64,000 bases of DNA from CAZTQN01 sp964615765 (GTDB taxonomy: Bacteria > Planctomycetota > Phycisphaerae > Phycisphaerales > UBA1924), in NCBI GenBank assembly GCA_964615765.1, contig CAZTQN010000002.1, positions 178,323 to 242,322 on the forward strand, written 5' to 3'. Within the stretch, counting starts at the first letter, position 1, and every line of letters starts with the position of its first letter. A program made the position numbers and the translations under genes. Below are positions 52,271 to 61,298 of this stretch, one piece after another. The notes under the pieces are model-generated. The model worked only from the letters and a program-made list of their open reading frames with translations. It was not told the DNA's origin and searched no databases.

Positions 52271-52373
52271 AGCTCTGCGGGGTCGCCGGGCCCCCTCCCC
52301 GAGCCCCGGCCCTTCGGCCGCCGAGCCATTTCCCATACACCGCGATAGCCCCGCCCCCACACGGCGGATGACC
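52271..52373 (+). repeat. GC-rich interspersed hairpin repeat, copy 2
   Basis: It shares GCTCTGCGGGGT at its start and CGCGATAGCCCC with CACGGCGGATGAC at its end with copy 3 (54411-54503); the middle is GGGCCCC/GAGCCCCGG-rich. It occupies most of the spacer between the esterase and the thrombospondin-like gene. Confidence 0.55.
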
Positions 52374-52441
52374 TGCGGGCGCCCCATTTCCGCGCCAAGA
52401 ATCCCCGCGCGCCGTCCCCGCCCCCACGCCCGGAACCGCTC

Positions 52442-54358
52442 ATGTCAACCAAGCCCAGCACGCCCGCCGCCTGTCCTCCTCAGCCTCGCCGCCGCGACCA
52501 ACTCTCCGGCATCTTCACGATCGCGCTCGCCGCCCTGCTGAGCCTGCTCATCACCGCCGCGCCCGCACGCGCGAACCTCTGCTGCAATCCGCTCACCAAC
52601 GCCTGCCTCGTCGCGGTCACGGGCTCGTGTCCCGGCGGGTTCTACCTCATTCCCGGCGCCGCCTGCTCGCCCAACCCGTGCTTCGCCACCTGGTCCGTCG
52701 GCCCCTGGAGCGCCTGCTCCACCACCTGCGGCCCCGGCATCCAGACCCGCACAGTCCAGTGCACCATCGCCGGCACCATCCTCCCCGACAGCCAGTGCGC
52801 CACCGCCGGCGCCAAGCCCGCAACCACGCAGTCCTGCAACTCCGGCCCGTGCGATTCTTTCGTCTGGACGACGGGTGCCTGGGGATCCTGTTCCGCGCCC
52901 TGCGGCGGGGGCACGCGGACCCGCACCGTCGCCTGCATCTCCGTCATCACCGGCGCCGTCGTCTCCGACGCTCTCTGCACCGGCACCCGGCCGCAGTCTT
53001 CCGAAGCCTGCAACACCCAGCCCTGCCTGCCCGCCGAGTGGACCGTCGGCGACTGGAGCGCCTGCTCCACCACCTGCGGCCCCGGCATCCAGACCCGCAC
53101 CGTCCAATGCACCCTCGCCGGCGCCGTCGTCGCCGATGCCCAGTGCGCAAACGCCGGCCCCAAGCCCGCAACTACGCAGCCCTGCAACCCCGGCCCGTGC
53201 GACACCTACGAATGGACAGTCGGCTCGTGGAGTGCCTGCTCCGCGCCCTGCGGCGGGGGCACGCGGACACGCACCGTCGCCTGCATCTCCGTCATCACCG
53301 GCACCGTCGTCTCCGACGCCCTCTGCACCGGCACCCGGCCGCAGTCTTCCGAAGCCTGCAACACCCAGCCCTGCCTGCCCGCCGAGTGGACCGTCGGCGA
53401 CTGGAGCGCCTGCTCCACCACCTGCGGCCCCGGCATCCAGACCCGCACCGTCCAGTGCACCATCGCCGGCGGCGTCGTCGCCGACTTTCAGTGTGTCAAC
53501 GCCGGCCCCCGGCCCGCCACCACGCAGCCCTGCAACCCCGGCCCGTGCGACACCTACGAATGGGCCGTCGGCCCATGGGATGCCTGCTCCGCCCCCTGCG
53601 GCGGCGGCACGCGCACACGCACCGTCAACTGCGTCTCCGTCCTGACCGGCGCCGTCGTGTCCGACACCCTCTGCTCCAGCACCGCTCGGCCCGACTCTTC
53701 TGAACCCTGCAACACCGACCCCTGCGCCCAGCCCCAGTGGACCGTCGGCGACTGGGACGCCTGCTCCACCACTTGCGGCCCCGGCATCCAGACCCGCACC
53801 GTCCAGTGCACCCTCGCTGGCGTCGTCGTCGCCGATGCGCAGTGCGCCAGCGCCGGCCCCCGGCCCAAATCCACACAGTCGTGCAACCTCGGCGCCTGCG
53901 GGGTGTGGATCGTCGGCGACTGGTCTGACTGCAGCGCCCCCTGCGGCCAGAGCGTGCGAACCCGATCCGTCCTCTGCGTCGCCGACGGCCAGACCGTCCC
54001 TGACTCCCGATGCGCCCTCGCCGGACCCCGACCGGCAAGCTTCGAAATCTGCACCGCCCCTCCGTGCACCGGCGCATGCTGCCTCGGCTCGACCTGCATC
54101 GTGCTCTCGCCGCAAGACTGCTCGGTCGCCGGGGGTAGAACCATCTTCCCTCTGGCGGCGTGCAGCACCTACGCGAACATCGCCGCTCTCTGCTGCTTCG
54201 CCGACTTCAACGCCAGTGGCTCCGTCACCGTGCAAGACCTCTTCGACTACCTCGCCGCCTACTTCGCGGCCGACCCGCGCGCGGACTTCAACATCTCCAC
54301 CACCATCACCGTGCAGGACCTCTTCGACTACCTCGCCGCGTACTTCGCCGGCTGCTGA
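52442..54358 (+). CDS. Secreted thrombospondin type-1 repeat protein with dockerin
   Basis: Exported 638-residue adhesive protein. The signal peptide core is FTIALAALLSLLITAAPARA. After one GACC-type Cys repeat there are eight tandem thrombospondin type-1 (TSP1) units of about 58 residues, each near WTVGDWSACSTTCGPG, QTRTVQC, then CNPGPC. They alternate between two subtypes, STTCGPGIQTRTVQC and SAPCGGGTRTRTVAC, so the real repeat unit is a pair. The WxxW-CSxTCGxGxQxR pattern matches ADAMTS-type animal TSP1 domains. A second GACC repeat and a two-part dockerin (CFADFNASG, VQDLFDYL; ADFNIST, VQDLFDYL; ending AGC) follow. Likely an extracellular binding protein. The repeats are nearly identical in DNA, so the array is recent or kept alike by gene conversion. 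Confidence 0.9.
   Translation: MSTKPSTPAACPPQPRRRDQLSGIFTIALAALLSLLITAAPARANLCCNPLTNACLVAVTGSCPGGFYLIPGAACSPNPCFATWSVGPWSACSTTCGPGIQTRTVQCTIAGTILPDSQCATAGAKPATTQSCNSGPCDSFVWTTGAWGSCSAPCGGGTRTRTVACISVITGAVVSDALCTGTRPQSSEACNTQPCLPAEWTVGDWSACSTTCGPGIQTRTVQCTLAGAVVADAQCANAGPKPATTQPCNPGPCDTYEWTVGSWSACSAPCGGGTRTRTVACISVITGTVVSDALCTGTRPQSSEACNTQPCLPAEWTVGDWSACSTTCGPGIQTRTVQCTIAGGVVADFQCVNAGPRPATTQPCNPGPCDTYEWAVGPWDACSAPCGGGTRTRTVNCVSVLTGAVVSDTLCSSTARPDSSEPCNTDPCAQPQWTVGDWDACSTTCGPGIQTRTVQCTLAGVVVADAQCASAGPRPKSTQSCNLGACGVWIVGDWSDCSAPCGQSVRTRSVLCVADGQTVPDSRCALAGPRPASFEICTAPPCTGACCLGSTCIVLSPQDCSVAGGRTIFPLAACSTYANIAALCCFADFNASGSVTVQDLFDYLAAYFAADPRADFNISTTITVQDLFDYLAAYFAGC
52888..53583 (+). repeat. Tandem 348-base coding duplication (two TSP1 units each)
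   Basis: 52888-53235 and 53236-53583 are near-identical copies in the thrombospondin-like gene, each coding a GGG-type and a GPG-type TSP1 unit (116 residues). Silent sites are also largely shared, so the duplication is recent. Confidence 0.85.
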
Positions 54359-54410
54359 ACAGCACCTCCAGCCCGACGCAGCCGCCCGCATTGTTCTTGC
54401 CTCCGCTTTC

Positions 54411-54503
54411 AGCCTTGCGGGGTTGCAGGGCGAGGGGGGGGGCAGAGCCCCTTGCCCTCCCAACCCATCCCAGCGATAGCTGACCCCCCGCACGGCGGAT
54501 AAC
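54411..54503 (+). repeat. GC-rich interspersed hairpin repeat, copy 3
   Basis: It carries TTGCGGGGTTGCAGGGCGAG, a run of eight G, GCAGAGCCCCTTGCCCTCC, then GCGATAGC and GCACGGCGGATAAC. It combines the core of copy 1 with the end of copy 2, showing all three belong to one family. Confidence 0.6.
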
Positions 54504-54597
54504 TACCGCCGCGCGAAGATGGCGCTAAGTCTGTCGTCGTCGCTCGCGCGAAGTTCCCGCCCGCGTACGTTCTCTCGGCCCACTCCTGGAGACTTCC

Positions 54598-55929
54598 ATG
54601 CCCGCTTCGCGCTCGTTCTTGCACCTGCTCGTCCTGACACTTCTCACGTGGTCGCTCGCGCCCGTTGCCCGCGCGCAGATCGCCTATGTCGAAGGGCCCG
54701 ACCTCTCCGGCCAGAACCTCGGCTCCGTCACGACCGGGCTCAACACCGTTCGCGGCGGCATCAGCGGCAACATCATCGTCGGCGGGCAGATCTTCGGCGA
54801 CTCCGAAGACCGCTTCACGTTCACCATCCCCGTCGGCCTCCGCGCCAGCAGCGTGCAACTGGTCATCTCCAGTTACGTCCAGACCTTCGCCACCAGCGGC
54901 GTGTTCATCTCCGGCCCAGGCGTCAGCACCGAAATCCCCTTCTCCGCCAACACCACCATCAACCTCACCGGCCCGCTCAACCCCGGCACCTACTCCGTCA
55001 ACGTCTACGCCAACAACTTCGACGACAGCGCCGGCTCCATCAGCTTCGTCCACGAGACCCGCATCACCGCCCAGCTCGACAACAACGCCTGCGCCGGCCC
55101 CGCCGCCGCCGCCCTCGGCGCCACCGCCTTCACCACCGCCGCCGCCACCACCGACGGCCCGACGCACCCGCTCTGCGCCGCCCGCGGCGACTCCAACATC
55201 AACCGCGACATCTGGTTCGTCCACACCGCCCCCGCCACCGGCCAGATCACCGCCGAAACCTGCGGCTCCGCCTTCGACACCAAAATCGCCGTCTACTCCT
55301 CCGCCAACTGCGCCACCCTCGCCTCCACCATCCTCGCCTGCAACGACGACGCCTGCGGCTCCCAGTCCCGCGTGCAGTGGGTCGCCACCGCCGGCCAGCA
55401 ATACCTCATCCGCATCGGCGGCTTCGGCACGTCCTCCGGCGCCGGCACGCTCACCCTCTCCCAGTTCACGGCCGGCGCCTGCTGCAATGGCGCCACCGGC
55501 AGCTGCCTCCCCACTCTCGAATCCACCTGCGCAAGCCTGGGCCTGAGCTTCCTGGGCTGGGGCACCACCTGCTCCGTCGGCACCTGCGTCGCCACACCCA
55601 CCGGCGCCTGCTGCAACACCGTCGCCGGCACGTGCTCCCTCCTCACGCAAGCCGCTTGCTCGTCGCTCCAACTCTCCTTCAGCGGCGCCGGCACAACCTG
55701 CCAAACCATCATCTGCCAACCCGTCGGCGCCTGCTGCCGCGCCACATCGTGCTCACTCCTCTCTTCCGGCATCTGCATCGCCACCGCCGGCAACTTCCTC
55801 GGCGGCGGCACCACCTGCTCCCCGCCCAATGGCGTCAACCCCTGCTGCCGCGCCGATTTCAACAACTCCGGCGCTGCCAGCGTTCAAGACCTCTTTGACT
55901 ACCTCTCGGTCTACTTCGCCGGTTGCTGA
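54598..55929 (+). CDS. Secreted PPC-like and Cys-rich repeat protein with single dockerin
   Basis: Exported 443-residue protein. The ATG at 54598 follows CTGGAG; the signal peptide is LHLLVLTLLTWSLAPVARAQ. Two beta domains follow; the second (INRDIWFVHTAPATGQITAE, ILACNDDACGSQSRV, YLIRIGGFG) is the same PPC-like module as in the 11328-14090 gene. Then come three GACC-type Cys repeats and one dockerin half, CCRADFNNSGAASVQDLFDY then LSVYFAGC. It is thus a shorter relative of the two long proteins near 11-17 kb. Function unknown. Confidence 0.85.
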   Translation: MPASRSFLHLLVLTLLTWSLAPVARAQIAYVEGPDLSGQNLGSVTTGLNTVRGGISGNIIVGGQIFGDSEDRFTFTIPVGLRASSVQLVISSYVQTFATSGVFISGPGVSTEIPFSANTTINLTGPLNPGTYSVNVYANNFDDSAGSISFVHETRITAQLDNNACAGPAAAALGATAFTTAAATTDGPTHPLCAARGDSNINRDIWFVHTAPATGQITAETCGSAFDTKIAVYSSANCATLASTILACNDDACGSQSRVQWVATAGQQYLIRIGGFGTSSGAGTLTLSQFTAGACCNGATGSCLPTLESTCASLGLSFLGWGTTCSVGTCVATPTGACCNTVAGTCSLLTQAACSSLQLSFSGAGTTCQTIICQPVGACCRATSCSLLSSGICIATAGNFLGGGTTCSPPNGVNPCCRADFNNSGAASVQDLFDYLSVYFAGC

Positions 55930-56075
55930 CCTATCCCCTGTTTTCTCCTGCTGAGTCAACCGGTTTGCACGTTGCTGCGCCGCGTCCGCACAGCCCGCAC
56001 GCAATTCAATCTCAACGCACTGGCGTTCCCACATAAAGCAGGTAAGCTGGCATCAACCTCTTACCAGGTGATGCC

Positions 56076-58148
56076 ATGCGTACACGGCACCGCAGCCCTC
56101 GTCCCGCCAACTCCCCCCGGCACCGCGCTCTCGGACCTTGCCGCGCCCCCCACGCGTATCGCCCGATCCTCGCCGCGCTCGCCCTCGCCGGCCTCACGCC
56201 CGCCGCCGCGCTCGCGCAGTTCATCACGCCCATCGGCTGGTCCTGTTCCGCCATCCCCGACGGCTGCACGCCCACGTGCCTGCCCATCGTCCGCCCCCTC
56301 GGCGTGAATCTCACAGGCCAAGTCGTCGCCTCCGTCAACGTCTCCGCCTGCGCCGGCCAGCCCTTCTTCTTCGTGTCGCGCTACGACGAGCTCCCGCTCG
56401 GCGTCGACGCGCCCGCCGTCACGCTCGGCGACAGCTTCGCAGAGCCCCCCGCCGCCGGCATCAACGCGCTCGGCCAGTTCGTCACCAGTCTCTCCACCAA
56501 CCCCGCGCAAACCTTCTTCGACGCCTTCCTCGTCGAGACCACCCCCGCGACCGGCACACAAATCTTCACGCTCACGCCCGGCTTCGCGAACGCGATCAAC
56601 AACCTCGGCGTCGTCGGCGGCGGTTTCCAGCCGCCCGGCGGGCCCGGCTTCTCCGCGTACCGCCACATCGGCCGCCCCGGCATCGACGGCGTCCTCATCG
56701 CCGCCGCCCTCCCCCCCGCCGCGCTCCCCTACGCCGAAGCCTTCGCCATCAACGCCCCCGGCACGCTCGCCGGCGTCTTCTCCCGCACCGGCACGTTCCT
56801 GAGTTCGTTCCTCAACACTCCGCTCCCCGCGCCCGCGGGCACATCGCTCGACATCGGCACCCTCCCCGGCGCGCCCGGCATCACCCGCGCCCGCGCCATC
56901 AACGATCGCGGCCAGATCGCCGGCTCCACACCCAGCCCCTTCAACTTCGGCCCCACCGCCTTCCGCTACGACGGCGTCCCCAACGCCGGCGGCGTCATGC
57001 ACGATCTCGGCTCCCTCGCCGGAGCCCTCGGCTTCAGCGAAGCCTTCGCCATCACCCACGACGGCGCCGTCGTCGGCACCTCCGACATCCCCGCCGGCGG
57101 CTCCGCCCCGTTCATCTACCTCGGCCAGCCCGGCGCCGGCGGCGCCATGATCAACCTCGACACCTGGCTCGACACCGTCAACCCCGCCGCCGGCGCGCAG
57201 TGGACGCTCCAGTCCGCCACCGCCGCCAGCCCCAACGGCTGGATCGCCGGCCAAGGCCTGTTCAACGGCGTTCTTCGCGCATACCTCCTCGACGCACGCT
57301 CGCTCATCACCCCATGCCCCACGCCCGCGCTCGTCGCGCACCCGGCCCCACAGTCCACGTGCGCCGCCCAGCCGCGCACCTTCACCATCGCCACGACCAA
57401 CACCGCTTTCGCTGGCTACCGCTGGGAATGGCGCGTCGACGCCGCCGAGCCCTGGCGCTCATGGACCAGCCCCGTCGTCCGCAGCGGCGACACCATCGCC
57501 CTGCTCGCCGCCGGCGATTCACCAACCCTCACCATCACGCCGACGCCTGCGTTCCCCGTCGGCGTCAATCTCCTCGTCCGCGCCGTCGCCGCGACCGAAT
57601 GCGGCGTGCTCACCTCGAACCCCGCCGCGTTCACCGCGCTCCCGCCCGCCGTGTTCGACCCGCCGCCGAGTGCGATCACCGTCTGCCCCGCGGGCAACGG
57701 CGAGCTCGCCGCCCGCGTCAACGCGCCCGATCCGATCACGCTCACCTGGACCTACCTCGTCCCCATCACCGGCGAACGCCGCGTCATCGTCGACGGCGCC
57801 AACCGCGACGCCTTCGACCGCCCGCTCTTCCTCGCTTTGGGCGCCGCCTCGTCGCGCGTCCAACTCTCCCCGCCCGACGCCCTCGGCGGGCCGCGCTGGA
57901 CCGTCCCCGCGATCACCGGCATCGTCCTCTCCGCCGAGACCCCCTGCGGCTCGCTCGAATCCTCCCCAATCACCGTCACCGTCTGCACCGCCGACACCAA
58001 CTGCTCCGGCGCCCTCACCGTGCAGGACATCTTCGACTTCCTGACGTACTACTTCGCCGGCGACCTCCGCGCCGACGCCAACCTTTCCTCCACACTCACC
58101 GTGCAAGACATCTTCGACTTCCTCGCCGCATACTTCCAAGGCTGCTGA
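56076..58148 (+). CDS. Secreted HAF-repeat protein with dockerin
   Basis: Exported 690-residue protein. The signal peptide is RPILAALALAGLTPAAALAQ, after an Arg-rich start. About residues 80-400 hold HAF-type repeats: AGINALGQFV, NAINNLGVVGGGFQ, ARAINDRGQIAGSTPS, HDLGSLAGALGFSEAFAITH and GAVVGTS. Two Ig-like or surface-adhesin segments follow. The dockerin is CTADTNCSGALTVQDIFDFL and ADANLSS, VQDIFDFL, ending QGC. HAF-repeat proteins are extracellular and of unknown role. Confidence 0.85.
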   Translation: MRTRHRSPRPANSPRHRALGPCRAPHAYRPILAALALAGLTPAAALAQFITPIGWSCSAIPDGCTPTCLPIVRPLGVNLTGQVVASVNVSACAGQPFFFVSRYDELPLGVDAPAVTLGDSFAEPPAAGINALGQFVTSLSTNPAQTFFDAFLVETTPATGTQIFTLTPGFANAINNLGVVGGGFQPPGGPGFSAYRHIGRPGIDGVLIAAALPPAALPYAEAFAINAPGTLAGVFSRTGTFLSSFLNTPLPAPAGTSLDIGTLPGAPGITRARAINDRGQIAGSTPSPFNFGPTAFRYDGVPNAGGVMHDLGSLAGALGFSEAFAITHDGAVVGTSDIPAGGSAPFIYLGQPGAGGAMINLDTWLDTVNPAAGAQWTLQSATAASPNGWIAGQGLFNGVLRAYLLDARSLITPCPTPALVAHPAPQSTCAAQPRTFTIATTNTAFAGYRWEWRVDAAEPWRSWTSPVVRSGDTIALLAAGDSPTLTITPTPAFPVGVNLLVRAVAATECGVLTSNPAAFTALPPAVFDPPPSAITVCPAGNGELAARVNAPDPITLTWTYLVPITGERRVIVDGANRDAFDRPLFLALGAASSRVQLSPPDALGGPRWTVPAITGIVLSAETPCGSLESSPITVTVCTADTNCSGALTVQDIFDFLTYYFAGDLRADANLSSTLTVQDIFDFLAAYFQGC

Positions 58149-58197
58149 TCCCCCACGTCGCCTCTCCCCGCATCCGCACTTCGGAGTTCCCCCGCGC

Positions 58198-60972
58198 ATG
58201 TTCACCGCCCCGCGTTCCGCGCTCGCGACCATCTCCGCCGTGTTCATCGCCGCCGCCGCGCCCACCGCGCACGCCCAGTGCCAGCCGCAGTGGCGCACCG
58301 GCGATCAGCAGGGCTTGCCCGGCGCCAACGCGGCCGTGCAGGCCCTGCTCACCGCCGACCCCGACGGCGACGGCCCCCAGCCCGTCAGCCTCATCGCCTC
58401 CGGCGCCTTCACATACATCGGCACCACCCGCACCGGCGGCGTTGCCTACTGGAACTCCGTCTCCGGCTGGACGCCCATGGGCCGCACCACCGGCTCCTCC
58501 GGCGAGAACTTCTGGGCCCTCACCCTCTGGAACAACCAGGTCATCGTCGCCGGCGGGTTCGGCTCGCTCAACAGCGACACCGCCACCGGCCCCCAGCCCC
58601 GCAACATCGCCGCCTGGAACGGCACGCAGTGGGTCCGCATGTCGACGACCGACGTGTCGTTCAGCATCCAAGCCGCGATCGACTTCGGCGGCACGCTCTA
58701 CACCCTCGCTCGCGACGCCTCGCCGACAAGCTCGCCCGTGCTGCAGCGCTACGTGCCCGGCGCGACCACGCAGACCGGCTCCTGGACACCGATCCCCGGA
58801 ACCATCTCCGGCTCCGGCACCGGCATGGCGGTCTACAACAACGAACTCTACATCTTCGGCAACTTCCGCCGCGCCGCCACGCCCAACGTCCCCTTTCAGG
58901 TCGCCAAGCTCAACGCCGCCGGCAACGACGTGATCGAAATGCCGCAGCTCATCACCACCAACTCCGCGGGCGTGCTGGGCGGCATCGTGTATCAGGGCGA
59001 GCTGTACGTGTACGGCTCCTTCAGCCAGGGCTCCAACCCCCCGGGCGTCGCCGGCGTCGCCAAGTGGAACCCGTCGACCAACGCCTGGGTGCCCGCGACG
59101 ACCCACCCGAGCGTCGCCAGCGTGCAGGGCCGGACGTGGAACAACGCCGCGGTTCTGAACAACACCCTCTACCTCGTCGGCGTGGGCTCGAGCAACCTGG
59201 CATCCGTAATCGCGCTGAACGGCACCAACGGCGCCTGGTCTTTGCCCCCGGTCGCCGCCGCTCTGCCGTCGGCCACGCCGCCCAACGTTCAGGCCGTAGC
59301 GCTCACGCCCGACGGCCTGAGTCTCGCGCTCGGCGGCACCGGGTTCTTCGGGACCAACGCCAACACCTCCGCCGGGCGCATCGCCTTCTGGAACCCCGCC
59401 ACCAACGCCTACGCACCCGTCGCCGCCGGCTTCATGGACACCGGGTTCGGCTACCCGTTCGTCAACGCCGCCGCCACCCTCGGCAGTGATCTGTACCTGG
59501 GCGGCAGCTTCTTCGGCGCCGGCACCCAGGCCGCGCGCAGCCTCGCGAAGTTCGACGGCACCACGCTCACGCCCGTCCCCAACGCGCCCACGTCCGAAAT
59601 CTCCCTGCTCTGGCCCGACCCCTCCACCAACCTCCTCTACCTCGCCACCACCCCCCGCGCCCAGGTCTTCAACGGCACGACCTTCACCGATCTTCCCTCC
59701 ACGCCCGGCATCTTCCCCTCCGGCGTCTCCTCGCTGAGCGCCATTACCAAGTACAACGGCAACATCGTCGTCGGCACCGGCTCCAACCCGCTGCTCGCGA
59801 CGCTCGTCGGCTCCACCTGGCAACTCGTCGGCGGCGTCCAGCCCAACGCCTCCGTCACCGCCCTCACCACCTGGTCCAACCCGCTCGTTGCCGGCGGCGC
59901 CCCCTTGCTCATCGCCTCCGGCGCCTTCACACAGATCGGCGCCCTGCAATCCCGCGTCGCCGCGTGGGACGGCGCCACGTGGCGCGCCCTCGGCCAGCCC
60001 AGCTTCGCCGGCTACTCCGCCAACCCCGCCGTCAGCCTCTTCGTCCACAACAACGACCTCTACATGTCCGCCTACTTCATCACCATCAACGGCGTGACCA
60101 ACTACCCATACCTCGTCCGCTACAACCCCACCACCGACCGCTGGGACGAAGTCCCCCGCCCGCCCAACACCGTCGCCACCGGCTTCGGCCAGCCCGTCCG
60201 CGCCATCTCCCACGCCGGCTCCATCTGGGTCGCCGTCCGCGGCGCCAACATGCCGCAGATGAACGACGCCGTCAGCCTCCTCCGCTTCGACGGCGCCGCC
60301 TGGTCCAACCTCGGCGGCATGGCCGGCCTGTTCTCGCAAACCACCGACCTCGCCGTGTACAACAACGACGTCATCCTCACCGGGCTCTTCGGCACCGTCG
60401 GCACCCGCCTGCCCACCAACGCGCTCCCCAACGTCACGTACAACGGCGTCGGCGGCGTCAACAGCGTCGGCTGGGCCCGCCTCCAGGTCGCCAACCAGGC
60501 CGGGCCGCTCATCACCACCCAGCCCCAGCCCCGCCAGGTCAGCCGCGCCTGCTCCACCACCTTCGCCGCCCAGGGCACCACCAACGCCCCGCCGCTCGCT
60601 TACCAGTGGCAGTTCCGCACTCTCGGCGCGCCCGCCTTCACCGACGTCGCCGCCGGCTCCAACGATGCCGGCCGATTCTCCGCCGCCGGCCAGAACACCG
60701 CCCTGCTCACGCTCTCGAACGTCGGCGTCGGCCCCACGCTCGAGTTCCGCGCCATCGTCTCCGACGCCTGCGGCTCAACCCCCAGCGCCGCCGCCACCCT
60801 GCAGCCCTGCATCGCCGATTACAACTGCACCGGCGTCGTCACCGTGCAGGACATCTTCGATTACCTCACCGCCTGGTTCGCCGGCAACCTCAACGCCGAC
60901 GTCAACGCCTCCGGCACACTCACCGTCCAGGACATCTTCGACTATCTCACCGCGTGGTTCGTCGGCTGCTGA
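58198..60972 (+). CDS. Secreted kelch/propeller-like protein with dockerin
   Basis: Exported 924-residue protein starting 49 bases after the HAF-repeat gene, so the two are probably cotranscribed. The signal peptide is LATISAVFIAAAAPTAHAQ. The body has propeller-type repeats: ASGAFTYIGTTRTGGVAYWN, VIVAGGFGSLNS, NIAAWNGTQWVRM, LYIFGNFRRA, GQLYVYG-like strands and RVAAWDGATWRALGQP. An Ig-like domain near the end (QPRQVSRACSTTFAAQGTTN) precedes the dockerin CIADYNCTGVVTVQDIFDYL and ADVNASG, VQDIFDYL, ending VGC. It is likely a surface or matrix-binding protein. Confidence 0.85.
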   Translation: MFTAPRSALATISAVFIAAAAPTAHAQCQPQWRTGDQQGLPGANAAVQALLTADPDGDGPQPVSLIASGAFTYIGTTRTGGVAYWNSVSGWTPMGRTTGSSGENFWALTLWNNQVIVAGGFGSLNSDTATGPQPRNIAAWNGTQWVRMSTTDVSFSIQAAIDFGGTLYTLARDASPTSSPVLQRYVPGATTQTGSWTPIPGTISGSGTGMAVYNNELYIFGNFRRAATPNVPFQVAKLNAAGNDVIEMPQLITTNSAGVLGGIVYQGELYVYGSFSQGSNPPGVAGVAKWNPSTNAWVPATTHPSVASVQGRTWNNAAVLNNTLYLVGVGSSNLASVIALNGTNGAWSLPPVAAALPSATPPNVQAVALTPDGLSLALGGTGFFGTNANTSAGRIAFWNPATNAYAPVAAGFMDTGFGYPFVNAAATLGSDLYLGGSFFGAGTQAARSLAKFDGTTLTPVPNAPTSEISLLWPDPSTNLLYLATTPRAQVFNGTTFTDLPSTPGIFPSGVSSLSAITKYNGNIVVGTGSNPLLATLVGSTWQLVGGVQPNASVTALTTWSNPLVAGGAPLLIASGAFTQIGALQSRVAAWDGATWRALGQPSFAGYSANPAVSLFVHNNDLYMSAYFITINGVTNYPYLVRYNPTTDRWDEVPRPPNTVATGFGQPVRAISHAGSIWVAVRGANMPQMNDAVSLLRFDGAAWSNLGGMAGLFSQTTDLAVYNNDVILTGLFGTVGTRLPTNALPNVTYNGVGGVNSVGWARLQVANQAGPLITTQPQPRQVSRACSTTFAAQGTTNAPPLAYQWQFRTLGAPAFTDVAAGSNDAGRFSAAGQNTALLTLSNVGVGPTLEFRAIVSDACGSTPSAAATLQPCIADYNCTGVVTVQDIFDYLTAWFAGNLNADVNASGTLTVQDIFDYLTAWFVGC

Positions 60973-61298
60973 GTCCCGCCCGCCGGTCTCCCCGCCCCAG
61001 GTCTTCACCCGGCCACCCGGCCGGCGCGGGGGGGGGAGGGGCAGGCCGGCGCAGAAAAAGACGAAACTGGGGACCTGGGCCGGCGCGGTCCGGGCGTCGC
61101 TTCGCCGAATCTTTGCGCGAAACCCGCCCGGGCCTCATACGCAAACGTGGGCGGGTCCGCTTCCGCGCCGTACGTTGTTATTTGTCGCCACCTCGGCCGC
61201 GTCTGCCTTGACGGTGGTGGGCCGCACCTCTCCCCGTCCCCGCCCCCCCGCCCCCCCGCGCCCCCAACCCCCGACCCACGCCAACTGGGAGTCTGCCC
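60973..61298. other. GC-rich spacer, no gene
   Basis: The 326 bases hold no convincing gene. They contain a nine-G run near 61030, CCGGCCGGCGCG-type inverted repeats just before it, and C-rich runs near 61245-61275. A GGGAG at 61287 is the ribosome site of the next gene. Confidence 0.5.
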
